From Megamerina dolium (Eukaryota; Arthropoda; Insecta; Diptera; Megamerinidae), in contig OY978529.1 in assembly GCA_963854835.1 (NCBI GenBank), positions 45,049,321 through 45,113,320 of the forward strand: a DNA stretch of 64,000 nucleotides, read 5' to 3'. Below are positions 27,902-38,319 of this stretch, in pieces. Below the pieces are notes generated by a model. That model did no database searches. It was not told the DNA's origin and saw nothing but the letters and a program-made list of their open reading frames with translations. The position numbers and the translations under genes were made by a program. Numbering within the stretch: the first letter of the stretch is position 1; every line of letters starts with the position of its first letter.

Positions 27902-29132
27902 CAGGGTGATTTATTAGCGACTTTCTTTTGGGCAACACTCTTTTTGGCAGCTCAGCTGTTTTCGTGTAACATGTTACTGTCAAACATGTTCAGTTTGGTG
28001 TATAATTTAACCATGAATCGACTTACAAACGAACAACGTTTGCAGATTATTGAATTTTATTATCAAAATTCATGCTCGGTTAAGGAAGGGCATTGTGCAC
28101 TTTTTCAATTTTATGGTGAGTTTGGAATCTTGTGACTAAATTTCGCACCAAATTTACGTTACTGGACATTAAACCACCAACACGTATATGTAGAGTGCAG
28201 ACAGAGGAATTATCGATTCGGTGCCGTTTCGATTAGACTTCTGTTAGTCCACTACGTGGAAAATTTTGCAGAAAGATTTGGGTATAAAACCTTTTAAAAT
28301 ATGGCTGGTGCAAGAATTGAAGCCACACGACCTACCACAACGGCTAACTTTTGGTGAATGGGCGCTAACAAAGTGGGATGAAGATCCACTTTTTTATCGG
28401 AAAATTGTGTTCAGCGACGAAGCTCATTTTTGGTTGAATGGATACGTGAATAATCAAAATGGCCATATTTGGTGTGAAGGGCAGCCAGAAGCATTGCAAG
28501 AACTGCCAATGCATCCCGAAAAATGCACTATTTGGTGTGGATTATGGGCCGGTGGCATCATTTCACCGTACTTTTTCAAAGACGAGGAAGGCAGGAACGT
28601 TATTGTGAATGGCGAGAGCTACCGTGCGATGATTACAAACTTTTTTTTTGCCCAAAATGGAAGAACTAGACTTGGCTGATATGTAGTTTCAACAAGACGG
28701 TGCCATATGCCACACATCACGCGACACAATGGCAAAATTGAGAGGCGAATTCGGTGAATAGTTTATTTCATTTTTGGGGTCGGTCAATTGGCCGCCTAGA
28801 TTTAACGCTTTTAGACTATTTTTTGAGGGGCTATGTTAAGGCTCATGTCTATAGCGACAAGCCCGCAACGGTTCACGCACTGGAAGCCAATATTGAAGAA
28901 TTTATTCGTGAGATATCGGCCGATATGTTGGAGAGAGTATTCCAAAATTAGACCCATCCTATGAACCCTTTGAGGCGCAGTCGCGGTCAACATTTACATA
29001 AAATCATCTTTAAGCATTGAATTATATATGTAGATCGTTCTATCGACTAAAATAAAGATTTCATACATTTCTCTAAATTTTATGTGGTTTTTTTTTTTAA
29101 TTAAATCCGAAGGCTCTGAAAAATTCACCTTG
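27902..29132 (+). mobile_element. Tc1/mariner-superfamily element with TA target site and readable ends
   Basis: The element starts CAGGGTGATTTATTAG (27902) and ends with the inverted version CTGAAAAATTCACCTTG (to 29132). TA is present on both sides. Inside is a decayed transposase. MNRLTNEQRLQIIEFYYQNS (about 28014) is the N-terminal start. A mid part at 28266-28679 has LVQELKPHDLPQRLTFGEWAL, IVFSDEAHFWLNGYVNNQN (first catalytic Asp) and CTIWCGLWAGGIISPYFF. Frameshifted remnants then give FQQDGA, GPVNWPPR, LDYFLRGYVKAHVYSDKP and a C-terminal SADMLERVFQN. Several frameshifts and stops make it inactive. A second, more decayed copy is at 52535-53180. Confidence 0.88.
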
Positions 29133-29139
29133 TATTACA

Positions 29140-29960
29140 TTTTTTTTTTTTTAATTTTGTTCGCCGACCAAGGGGCGATTCCTCGTAGCTCCACCACTGA
29201 TCGAAAGCATCAACAATTTGCGACAATGACGTGACCGTGACCATCTGCATTACAAAATTACTATTTACAGTTTTTAAATACGCCTAAAAACTAGCAACAA
29301 TTTCTAATGCAAACTCATTTGCACTCAAGTTCTATTCATATTCTCTGCGCTCTTCTACAAGTAATAACAAATCAGCGACACTGATAAAAACCACAAACCG
29401 CAGCAAAAAAGATGAGAATATAATCGAGAAACGAAAATCAAAACTCAAATAATGATTGATGGTGTATTGATTTTTTCGAATATGAGACATCAACAACAGC
29501 TGCGTTAGCAAACAAATTGAAATGCTAATTAGTATGCTCATCTGACGTCTATGGAACGAAATGGAAAACACAGCAACAACAATAACAGCAATAAAACAAT
29601 ATTAGCATAATAATGTTAATTAGTTTTTATTAAATGAAATTAATAATAAAATACGAAACAAAACAATATGAATCACATTCCAACGATAACAACAACGAAA
29701 TCACAAGAACGCATTTAAATAAACAGAATGTTTGTTATCAGTTGTTATCAATTACTGCTCATTTTGTTTAATATACATACATATACTATTGTATGCTTAA
29801 AGATGATGTAAGCGCATCATTGAAATTATTGCGAAAAATTATTAAGCAAAGTCAGCGACCCATTCGTTTGTGATTTCAATCGAACATTTTGTTATATTTA
29901 TTTTTATAATATACTATATATAGATAATGAGTACTGAAAGACATTCAAACAATTTAATTA
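29140..29960. other. Intronic AT-rich DNA, nothing identified
   Basis: No gene or repeat was assigned between the transposon and the 3' end of the first Kazal gene. Confidence 0.4.
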
Positions 29961-29967
29961 TAAACAA

Positions 29968-29973
29968 TTTTAT
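29968..29973 (-). terminator. Polyadenylation signal of the 30.0-kb Kazal gene
   Basis: AATAAA on the - strand lies 57 bp beyond the stop codon. Confidence 0.6.
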
Positions 29974-30029
29974 TCAACAAACGACAATAATCAGCTTAAC
30001 CATACGCTTATACTATACTTTTGAGAATT

Positions 30030-30299
30030 CTACAATCTCTGACCACTTGGACGTGGAAATCCTGTCTTGATTTCATTTGGTAAACATTCTCCCTCATGGG
30101 CAAGGCGTAATTTTTTTTGCAACTCATTGTATGTACGTTCTGCGCATTCGAATTCGCAACGATTCCTGTAGGTGATGCCATTGGTACCGCAAACTTTATT
30201 CCTTGCTGCTACGGACAAATCACATGGACAATATACACATTGTGCTACATTAATAAATGTGAACACTAGCAAGGCAGCAAGCAATGTCAAGTATTTCAT
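30030..30299 (-). CDS. Secreted single-domain Kazal serine protease inhibitor, 89 aa
   Basis: The product is a small secreted canonical protease inhibitor. The chosen start, MKYLTLLAALLVFTFINVAQC, is a textbook signal peptide; an in-frame ATG 72 bp upstream (30371) would bury it and is less likely. The mature part has the six-cysteine Kazal pattern: CPC, then VCGTNGITYRNRCEFECAE, then the last Cys in HEGEC. The C-x-C start places it with non-classical insect Kazal proteins. By the family rule that P1 is the second residue after Cys II, the reactive site would be Leu (CPCDL), suggesting a chymotrypsin- or elastase-like target. Unlike its relatives here it has a 17-residue C-terminal extension. 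It is intronless and nested in the Pde1c intron. The target enzyme is unknown. Confidence 0.88.
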   Translation of the reverse strand: MKYLTLLAALLVFTFINVAQCVYCPCDLSVAARNKVCGTNGITYRNRCEFECAERTYNELQKKLRLAHEGECLPNEIKTGFPRPSGQRL

Positions 30300-30673
30300 T
30301 GTAGTACGTATATTAATTATTATTGCACTGGATTCTGATGTAAACGTGTTTATTAAAGATATTCGATTCACACAACTTGAATGCTAAAGATATACTGAAT
30401 TCACTGAAGCGATGTTTCAAGTATAGAATCTTTTGTTTAATTCACAAATTGAATATGCATGTTGTTGACATGGAATTTGTATGAGTGGAGTGTGATTTTT
30501 ATTAATTACTCAAGTAACGTGATACTGCCTATGAATTGCGAATTGTTTACATTGGAATTTAAACCGCCGCTCATTTTTAGCAATATTATATATATGTATA
30601 TTAACCTCAGTAGAGTTGCCATATAATATAATTAATTTTCAATTACTAATTTTTCTACTTTACTTTAAATAAA

Positions 30674-30874
30674 TTAATTTGAGAAAGTTTCAATTGTTGT
30701 TAACTCTGTAGAATTGTAATTTAAATCATCAATTTGTATTTGTATATCATTTACTGATGCATGCGCTCTACGCGCCTCCTTTAATTTACACGGTTGGCAA
30801 TTAATAGCATCTGTAGATTGATCCAATATGAAATACAATAAAATTCCAATACAAATAATATACCAAAAACTCAT
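30674..30874 (-). CDS. Small predicted secreted or membrane peptide, 66 aa
   Basis: I do not recognise this protein. From the ATG at 30874 it begins with MSFWYIICIGILLYFILDQS, a hydrophobic stretch usable as a signal peptide or signal anchor. A short hydrophilic part follows with one CQPC motif and acidic residues (DIQIQIDDLNYNSTELTTIE). The start at 30874 is preferred over the in-frame ATG at 30925 because it puts the hydrophobic segment at the N-terminus. It lies about 375 bp upstream of the 30.0-kb Kazal gene, on the same strand. It could be a chance frame; the organised hydrophobic-then-polar layout is the only evidence. Confidence 0.35.
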   Translation of the reverse strand: MSFWYIICIGILLYFILDQSTDAINCQPCKLKEARRAHASVNDIQIQIDDLNYNSTELTTIETFSN

Positions 30875-31194
30875 TTTTTCACTTGTACAACTAATTTCTT
30901 GGTATGTTATATCGGTGAACACCAAAACCTAACTAGCGGTTTTGTATTTTTCACGATCAAAATCTCATGTACTTTATGCTGATTAAGCTTGAGAATAGCT
31001 TAATTTAATTTAATATACATCAATTGATTGTATACATTTTTTTCTTTCATATATAATTTTGATTTTATTTGCACTACACTAAGTCACTTTGTATCGCAAC
31101 TGTGGAGATTTAAGTCAATGCAGCAGACATATCAATAATGAAGCAATCTTTAAAAGAATCTTTTCAAATTATATAATTCCCTCTTGAATATACA

Positions 31195-31495
31195 CTAAAA
31201 TAAAAATAAATAAATACTTGGTACTTATAGGCCCTGTCGAGACCTTTGGTCGATCTTCTCTTCCAGCACTGTTGTGCTTGTTAATTTTTTTGGACAGAAG
31301 GGACGTACTTATATTCCGATACCACCCAACGACACCACCCCTTGTGATATCATTTTTTCTGAGCTTTGCACAGAGCTCTTTATACAAACTTTTGCCAATT
31401 CCTTGCCGTCAGGTGGGTACCGTTCGTAATCAAAATCTTTTCGATATTGAAGTTGTGCTTCAGCCGGGGGGTTGAACCCACGACCTACGTTTGTA
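31195..31495 (-). mobile_element. SINE copy, - orientation, near full length
   Basis: On the + strand it reads tail first (AAATAAATAAATACTTGGTAC), then the reverse complement of the body and of the B-box region (GGGTTGAACCCACGACCTACG near 31470-31490). The order and spacing match the 15.2-kb copy. The A-box end is truncated where it meets the RT fragment at 31497. Confidence 0.8.
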
Positions 31496-31496
31496 C

Positions 31497-31572
31497 GACA
31501 TAATGACAGTATCCTCAACAAAATCAACTTGGTATTAGCTAATGCCGACGATATTCACATAGTCAGAATGAA
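31497..31572 (+). mobile_element. Short RTE-like RT fragment
   Basis: ILNKINLVLANADDIHIV is a mutated form of the RT segment around the YADD motif seen at 13600-13700, and the DNA is visibly similar to that copy. Only about 75 bp remain. Confidence 0.6.
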
Positions 31573-31579
31573 CTATACA

Positions 31580-34015
31580 CTACACTACACTCTACAAGCT
31601 AACTATTTCTGTAATTTTCTCTTGTTAATCATTGTGTTTCAATGTGCTTATCCTATACAATACTATACAACTATACAATTCTATACAATTTGTCAACAAA
31701 GCTGTTGAGTTGTCAATTTATATTGGTGGCCTGATGATATGATGGTGCAAATATCTCTCGTTTGTTAACATTGTATTATATCGATGCTTATCGCTATAAA
31801 TACCAAAACAAACAACTTGTTGGAATTAAATTAATAATTATCCGTATCATCTTATGTCGTGGTTACAAGAGATATTATAGGGAAGAGTAAGTATGCATTT
31901 CAGAAATGAACAGCTTTAGAAAGGCTTCATTATGGCATTTATTTTCAATATTTTGCCGCTAGTTGTTTGGTTGATTGCCTCAACACTTTTCATTAAACAA
32001 TATTTGCATATTTAATTGATCCATATCCGCCACTGTTGTATATATACATATGTATATAAACATATATACAATATATTTTTTTTTTATTGTAGATATTGTA
32101 TTCATTTAATATACATAGTTCTATACTTTCGTTTTTTACACTATTATTATATTTTGTTCTTGCTTTTGAATTTGTTAACTTGTTATTTTAGAACAAAGAC
32201 AAAGACAGTCGCTGTCGTCATCAGCTATGTAAAATAGCAGTGAGGCAGAGAGGAAGTGTGTCATTGTTTGTGTGTATTTCCAAATGGAATAATTGTGTAT
32301 TCTTCCGAATAGTTGACATTGACATTCAATTTGAATTGAAAATTTTGTATTGTATTCTAATTAGCAGAAAATAATTGTACTGCTTGCAATAAAAATCAAT
32401 AATAATACCTTTGGAAAATATTTGAATATTTGATATATGTAGAAAATATTTATTTGATATACTCGTATCAAATAAACTTCACTAAATATTCTTGCAACTT
32501 CATTATCTCTACTAATATATTACACTTGTTGTTCATATTACTTATGCCAACGTAAAAGCTTTATACGAATTGTAAACAGATACCTTAGCAATAGCGGTAT
32601 TCACACCGACCTCGTTACTATATTAGCTGATAGGTATTTATTAATATTTTACGTGAATGTTGTTTCTAGCTGTTATTAAACGTCATTTACAAAGCCATCG
32701 TTACAATGGAACCGTTTAGCGAACTATCAACTAATGAATTAATAATGAATAATGAATTAATAATAATAATAATGAATTAATAATTAATAATGAACAACAT
32801 ATTTGAATGGCGCTACTATTTTCTAATTGAAATTTAATGAAAAATAAATACCAGGGAGAGATGGTAGCCATAATTAAAAAAATCCAATAAATCGAAATTG
32901 AACAATTTTTTCAGATTTACTTTGTTTTTCGATGTAGTATGTTAATAATTTCTGTTATTTGTTTAGAAATTATAATAAATTGTTGTCAACCTTTTTTTTT
33001 TTTGTTGGACAAAATGTTACAAGTTAATGAAGTAAAATCAAGAAGCCTCATATGTATATATTTTCGACCAGAACGTAAGTAAGCTGAGAAATCAAGAGTT
33101 TTCTATGGTCAGTTTGTCATTAGAAGTCACTTTTCGTCATTTGTATCTCCTTTAGAACCAATGGATCTCTTAAAATAAAATCCTATTTGCTCGGCCTAAT
33201 ATTATTTACTTACAAAGTACCATATTCATTAGTGATTACTTATGTATATATTATTGTACTAAATGGTAACAAAACTAAGTACCAAAATGTACAATATCCA
33301 ATGTAAAGAATCTGTTTGCATTTTTCGTTAAAATTAAATTTTCTTTCCAAATCAAAATTATGTGTTAGTCTAGTTTAAAAGTTTAGAACATATATTTATA
33401 TATGCGGTCACCTTAAAAGAAAAGCTTTTTATTCTAGCACAAACAAAACTCTAATACAAAAAGTTATGCTCTTTCATTCTAATAGAGAATTAGTATTTGG
33501 GAAATTTTTATTTTCATTTTGAGCAAATGTATATGTAAAAGTGTTGCCACTAAATAAATTTTTATAAAACTTTTTCCAAAATATTGCATTTTTTCACAGC
33601 ATTTAGGGCGCTTATTAAAAACGAAAACTATAAATAAAATTAAAAAAAAAAAAAAAAAGAAATAAGCTTTTTTAATCATATATTGGCCAATTTTTTTAGC
33701 TATTAAAATTCATATATAGCTAATGTTGATCCATGTAAGCCGAAAATCAATTGTAACAAAAAGGTAAACAACATTAATTAAAACAAAATTCGTTAGAAAA
33801 ACTACACATGATAAATTGAGTGTTGTAGTGACCTTATGAGCTATAAGTCATGAAACTTTCCATGTACTCTACCATTTAGAGAGGCGTCGATAACAAAAAG
33901 GTAACGAAATAAGATCTGCAAACTAAATTATTCCTTTTTTGTGCCACTTTATTTGAGTATATATAAATAACATTGTATTATTATTTAAAAATACGAATCA
34001 ACATTATAATTTATG
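31580..34015. other. Intronic AT-rich DNA, nothing identified
   Basis: It includes AATTAATAATGAAT-type imperfect repeats at 32730-32795. No gene was supported. Confidence 0.4.
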
Positions 34016-34019
34016 TGGT

Positions 34020-34860
34020 GTGGGGGTGAGGTAATGGTAATGGCAGTACGGGTTAGGCTAAGACCTTTATGCACTGCGACCAACCTGGGCTATTGTGGAC
34101 CCCTTTATACATAGATATTTAGTAGATTTAATATATCGAGGAATCGAACCAGCTCCTTCGGGGGAGCATTTGAAGGTCTTCATCTTCTAGTAGGTATGAA
34201 TCTAGGATTTTGTGCCTCCTGTGGCCTAGTGCATCACAGGTTGTGATTAGGTGTTCCATGGACTCTTCCTCATCACAGTAGAATCTGCAAGTACTTGTGT
34301 CGGATACTCCTATTTTGTATAAGTGTTTATCGCATACGAAGTGACCCGTTAGTGATCCGGTGAGTAATCTAAGATTATTTTTGTTTAAGAAGAGAACGGT
34401 GTTTGCTCTTTTGACGTCAAAGCTCAGGAATTTTTTGGAGTGGTTGAGACCGCCAGTGTTATTCCAATATTCTCTGATTTTATGTTGTTTTTATTGAACC
34501 CAAAGAACGGGGTTGCACCGAGAAATGGCTCTTTAGGCCATTTTTTTTTTTGGCGTAAAGGTCCGCCTTTTCATTACCTTCGTGTGCTTCATGTCCTAGC
34601 ACCCAGATCAGAGAGACCTGATTGTGAATGGCCAGTTTGTTGAGTGCATTGTTACACTCTGTGAGGACTTTTGATGTGAATGTGTATCTTTTAAGAGCTT
34701 TGAGGACTGATTGACTGTCTGAGAGTATTTTAATACAGTATTTACATGCCAGCAGTTGGGGTAGTTTTCATAGCCCCTGTGATGCTGAGGCACGTGTGGG
34801 GGTATACTCATTGTTCGCGCATAATTTTGGAGAACCTCATAAGAAAGAGGATTGTTGCAT
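34020..34860 (-). mobile_element. Non-LTR retrotransposon fragment with RNase H domain
   Basis: On the - strand, broken frames read IKILSDSQSVLKALKRYTF (RNase H, catalytic Asp in SDSQS), ALNKLAIHNQVSLIWVLGHE and EGNEKADLYAKKK (the usual WVPGH and GNEKAD motifs). A Cys/His stretch equivalent to CRFCDEEESMEHLITTCDALGHRR follows. The order is that of non-LTR elements with a C-terminal RNase H. Stops in every frame show decay. The endonuclease-like piece at 35830-36130 is on the same strand and upstream of it, so both may come from one insertion with its RT part lost. Confidence 0.7.
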
Positions 34861-34869
34861 ATAAATATA

Positions 34870-35830
34870 GAAAAATCGTGTATCTTAGCTAGTGTACATA
34901 TTGTTCTTTAATAGAATCTATTATTAACTACATATACTTATTAAGCAAACATTACTTATAAAAAAAAAAAATAATAAATACGAATCAATATGAATAAATT
35001 AAAATAACGACTATGTACTTGTATATAATTTAGAGATCTAAAGAATACCTCTACAATCAACATTTGTATTCTACATAAATATTTGATGATGTCTAATATT
35101 TGTTAATGGTGAAAATCAATATATTCATATACACAAAACATGGAATCATTTGCGTACATTAGAGCGTTTCACATTATTATAAAAAGTACATTTTAACAAA
35201 ACAAATATTATTCAAGTCTCTAATTTTACACGCTTCAAAGATGTGTATTTCAAACTTTTAAACATTATCTGTACATATAAATATTAGTATTTTTACCTTG
35301 ACCTAAAACACACTAACCCTATAAAATTGAGAAGAACCTGCACACCATAGATAAGCATATGTACGAGTATGTGAAATTTTATTGCGGATGTTTTAAAAAC
35401 CCTCTTATTCACTTAAATCTACAGAATTCCGATTGACCATCAGCAATTCATATAATGAGTCAAAAAGAATTTTGTTCTACTTCCTCGAATTTTAAATATA
35501 AAGACCTTCATGTATGAATTCATGTAAATTTAAGTCTTTCAGTGAACTTGCAACAGCTGGTATATAAACACATGCAGGAGAATGTTAATGGAATCCGAAG
35601 TTTTAGGAATAATTTGAATCACCGCTGACTACTAATACCAAATAAGACATCTCCAGCTTTAACCTAGATTTTGTTAGAGCATTCTAAATATGATGAAAAA
35701 TATGATTGAAAATCCATATAAAAATATAAATTAAATAGTTGAAAATATTGACTATAAATTAATACACTGTAGTACTACAATTTAAGAACACGAGCAGCAC
35801 CAATTCCTATTTTCCTATTTTCTTCCTATT
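34870..35830. other. AT-rich DNA between two retrotransposon fragments
   Basis: No gene, motif or repeat was recognised. Confidence 0.35.
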
Positions 35831-36130
35831 TTACGTTCACCAATAGGCCGCATGGCCCTTTATGGCTTCAATGGCAGTTTTACTTTGTGCCCAGCTGTAC
35901 TGTCTGGACTACATATTGGAGAGTTTCCGTCTATTTTGGTCATCACTTTTTCAACCTATAGCTGTATGTTGTTGATCCCATACTCCCGCCAGCGTGGTAT
36001 GATCTATACTGGTGATCGCTACCTTAAAGGCCTTAAAGTTAAAGTCTCCGGCCATGATGAGTTAGGACACATTTCTTGATGTGTCTTCTATTGCTCGCAA
36101 GATTTGCCAGAAATGCGACAATTGGATCGC
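35830..36130 (-). mobile_element. Non-LTR endonuclease-domain fragment
   Basis: On the - strand IIMAGDFNFKAFKVAITSI carries the GDFN motif of the apurinic-like endonuclease domain, followed by a TRGRLL-like region containing WREYGINNIQL and ICSPDSTAG. Several stops are present. Only this part of ORF2 remains. Confidence 0.55.
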
Positions 36131-36277
36131 TTGGAGTAAGATAGCAGCTCATTATTGTGTTTACTCAGACAAAACAGTTTCTTCTCCCGCTATTGTCCCG
36201 GTTTACGTGACCCGGGATTTCTTTGAGTTACGTCAAAAATTTGCGAAATCGCAAAAAATCCAAAATAGCGATTTATC

Positions 36278-36336
36278 GTACAATTTTCAATATTTTCCTC
36301 TACCACCTTTCATGTAAGTAGAGGAAAATGTTGTAC
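36278..36336. repeat. Short imperfect hairpin
   Basis: The left arm (36278-36304) contains GTACAA, then TATTTTCCTCTAC. The right arm (36318-36336) is GTAGAGGAAAATGTTGTAC. The stem is about 16 bp near the loop, the loop is about 13 nt, and a bulge separates a further 6 bp. Confidence 0.6.
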
Positions 36337-36349
36337 AGGAAAGTTGTTT

Positions 36350-37430
36350 CGCTTGACGTGGCTCAATGAAATTTCTACACACGTAAAATGTTGTTCAACA
36401 TCAAGAAATTTTCTAGCCAAGTCCGGCCACTGCCCGTTTACCCTCATGCAAATTTATTTGTTTTATTTAAAAATAGAGTTCTTTATTTGTATTAAAAATA
36501 TGCTTCTATTTAATTTAAAAAAACAACTACTTTTATTTCACAAAATCAATTTGTTAAAACAACAATTGTGTGTGTACATACACATAAATAATAGGAACGA
36601 CAATATTTTACGCTGAACTTTTTGATCTCTTTGAAAAAAAATAACTGTTAAATTGGGTCCATGCTCCTAAATGATTGTATTGCAACATATTAATTTTGTA
36701 GTGTTGCCCCTCTATGGAATAGATGGAGAATATAAATTTTACTCTTCTTGGGGCGATTCTCTGTACTTCTATGTACTATGTACTTTAACATATTTCCTTG
36801 AGCTAATCCAATGAATGAACAACATTTTTATCATCATACTATTATTTATATATAATAATGTTTAACTAAAGCAAATAAACGTCGGTAAGTAAGTATTTTT
36901 GTCTATCAAAAGTCGTTAGCATATACCTTACTTGTTTTACAGTAAATTAACCTGTTTGCTACTTAAGACAATTTAGATTTAATTTTGAATCGCTAATTAA
37001 ACGTTCAATATAAATATTTTAATATATTGAATTTTTATTGTGGTCGCTGTGAAAAATTATCAATTGCTTTAGGGCAGATGGGTATCGTTTGAACAAATAG
37101 ATATCTTGTAATAAATTGATTACGGACACTGTTGGAACGAACAACTTAATGCACAGATAGCCAACAAACTACCTGGTATCTATGGATAATAAAATTAATT
37201 TGTTCTATGTATTATTAAAATTAATTAAAGACGTAATTTTTTATTTATTAAAAAATATTATTTAGTTATTGTAATAAAAAAAAAAACAAAAGCTAGTTCT
37301 ATTTGTTATTGTGTGCATATATTAAAATAAAATTGATAATAACGAGGTATATCGAATTTGATCGCATTTGATGATTCTAATGAACAACACATGATCAAAC
37401 ATATAAGATATATTTTCAAATATTCTTTCA
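36350..37430. other. AT-rich DNA upstream of the 37.5-kb Kazal gene
   Basis: A faint SINE-like stretch (GATGGGTATCGTTTGAACAAA) is visible near 37078. Nothing else was identified. Confidence 0.35.
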
Positions 37431-37439
37431 CAACTTTAG

Positions 37440-37475
37440 TATAAAAACTCCCCTATGAAATGTTCGCATTTCAGT
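37440..37475 (+). promoter_or_regulatory. TATA box plus initiator for the 37.5-kb Kazal gene
   Basis: TATAAAA at 37440-37446 lies 31 bp before an arthropod-type initiator TCAGTA at 37471, the standard insect spacing, and 97 bp before the ATG. Confidence 0.75.
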
Positions 37476-37536
37476 ACATTTAAAGTAGTCGATCTAACGC
37501 TATTCTCAATAAGTTTTATCAACTATTCCTGACATC

Positions 37537-37752
37537 ATGAAATATATTATATACGTGCTTTCTGTTTTGGTCGTCATCTTTGCCATGTTCACACATGCGG
37601 CTCCGCCTCTTTGTCCATGCCCGCGTAACTTGAGACCACTTTGTGGAGATAATCATGAATCCTACAGTAACGAGTGTCTTTTTAATTGCGCAAAGGAAGA
37701 ATTTGAACGAAATGGACGCAGTTTGAGTATTGCCCACGAAGGAGCATGTTAA
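37537..37752 (+). CDS. Secreted Kazal inhibitor, 71 aa (37.5 kb)
   Basis: The product is a small secreted serine protease inhibitor. Its signal peptide is MKYIIYVLSVLVVIFAMFTHA. A single non-classical Kazal domain follows, with Cys spacing C-P-C, PLCGDNHESYSNECLFNCA and a terminal HEGAC. The predicted P1 residue is Arg (CPCPR), so a trypsin-like target is expected. The gene is intronless, with a TATA/initiator pair upstream and AATAAA at 37831-37836, 79 bp after the stop. It is close in length and layout to the + strand gene at 40108 (both 71 aa, both ending soon after RSLSIAHEG or RSLAIAHPG), which marks them as tandem duplicates. Kazal proteins of this size in flies are linked with gut, salivary or reproductive secretions; which applies here is unknown. 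Confidence 0.92.
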   Translation: MKYIIYVLSVLVVIFAMFTHAAPPLCPCPRNLRPLCGDNHESYSNECLFNCAKEEFERNGRSLSIAHEGAC

Positions 37753-37830
37753 ATCTTCAAATGGAAACCTAAACACTTGTATATAAATGTGAAATTTGAA
37801 TAAGGATATTATAAGTTTGAGTGAGCATTT

Positions 37831-37836
37831 AATAAA
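37831..37836 (+). terminator. Polyadenylation signal of the 37.5-kb Kazal gene
   Basis: AATAAA lies 79 bp after the stop codon. An A-run follows at 37858-37873. Confidence 0.7.
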
Positions 37837-37936
37837 TTAAATGTAACTATTTTTGCTAAAAAAAAAAAAAAAACTCCAAAAACAAATCATGCACATTAGC
37901 ATAAAATTTTGTTGTTATTATTTACGTTGCTCTTAT

Positions 37937-38290
37937 ACGAGGGTGTACCATTAATTCGCTGACAATTGAAATAAGGAACACCCTATTCGGAAAAGGAACA
38001 TTTTCGAGATATAGTCTCCTTTTAGTTCGAGACATTTCATCCAATGGTTCTTCAATTTTTGATGCCCTCTAAATAATACGATTTATAGAGACCAGCAAAT
38101 TTGGCGTTCGTTCCAAATCCTTTAACACCGAGCCATTTCTTCATGTTTACAAACAGGAAATAATATAAGGCTAACTCTGAATAATATGTTGGTTGCCCGT
38201 ACAAATCATAGCCTAATTCATGCAATTTTTTCATTAATTCTGCGGATTTGTGTGCCGATGCGTTGTCATCAAATTCGGCAGTTTTTAATC
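37937..38290 (-). mobile_element. Mariner relic, C-terminal end
   Basis: It begins GAGGGTGTACCATTAATTCG, a mariner-like terminus. On the - strand it encodes KKLHELGYDLYGQPTYYSELALYYFLFVNMKKWLG, then AGLYKSYYLEGIKN, the end of a mariner transposase in which SPDLAPSDYFLF has become YSELALYYFLF. Both the rest of the gene and the other terminus are missing. Confidence 0.75.
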
Positions 38291-38313
38291 TTTAATCTTT
38301 AATCTTTAATCCA
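38283..38313. repeat. Short tandem repeat (TTTAATC)n
   Basis: About four copies of TTTAATC sit at the edge of the mariner relic. Confidence 0.85.
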
Positions 38314-38319
38314 AAATAA

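Noticed and set aside
30172..30387. + strand 71-aa frame
   Set aside because: Antisense shadow of the Kazal gene at 30030-30299.
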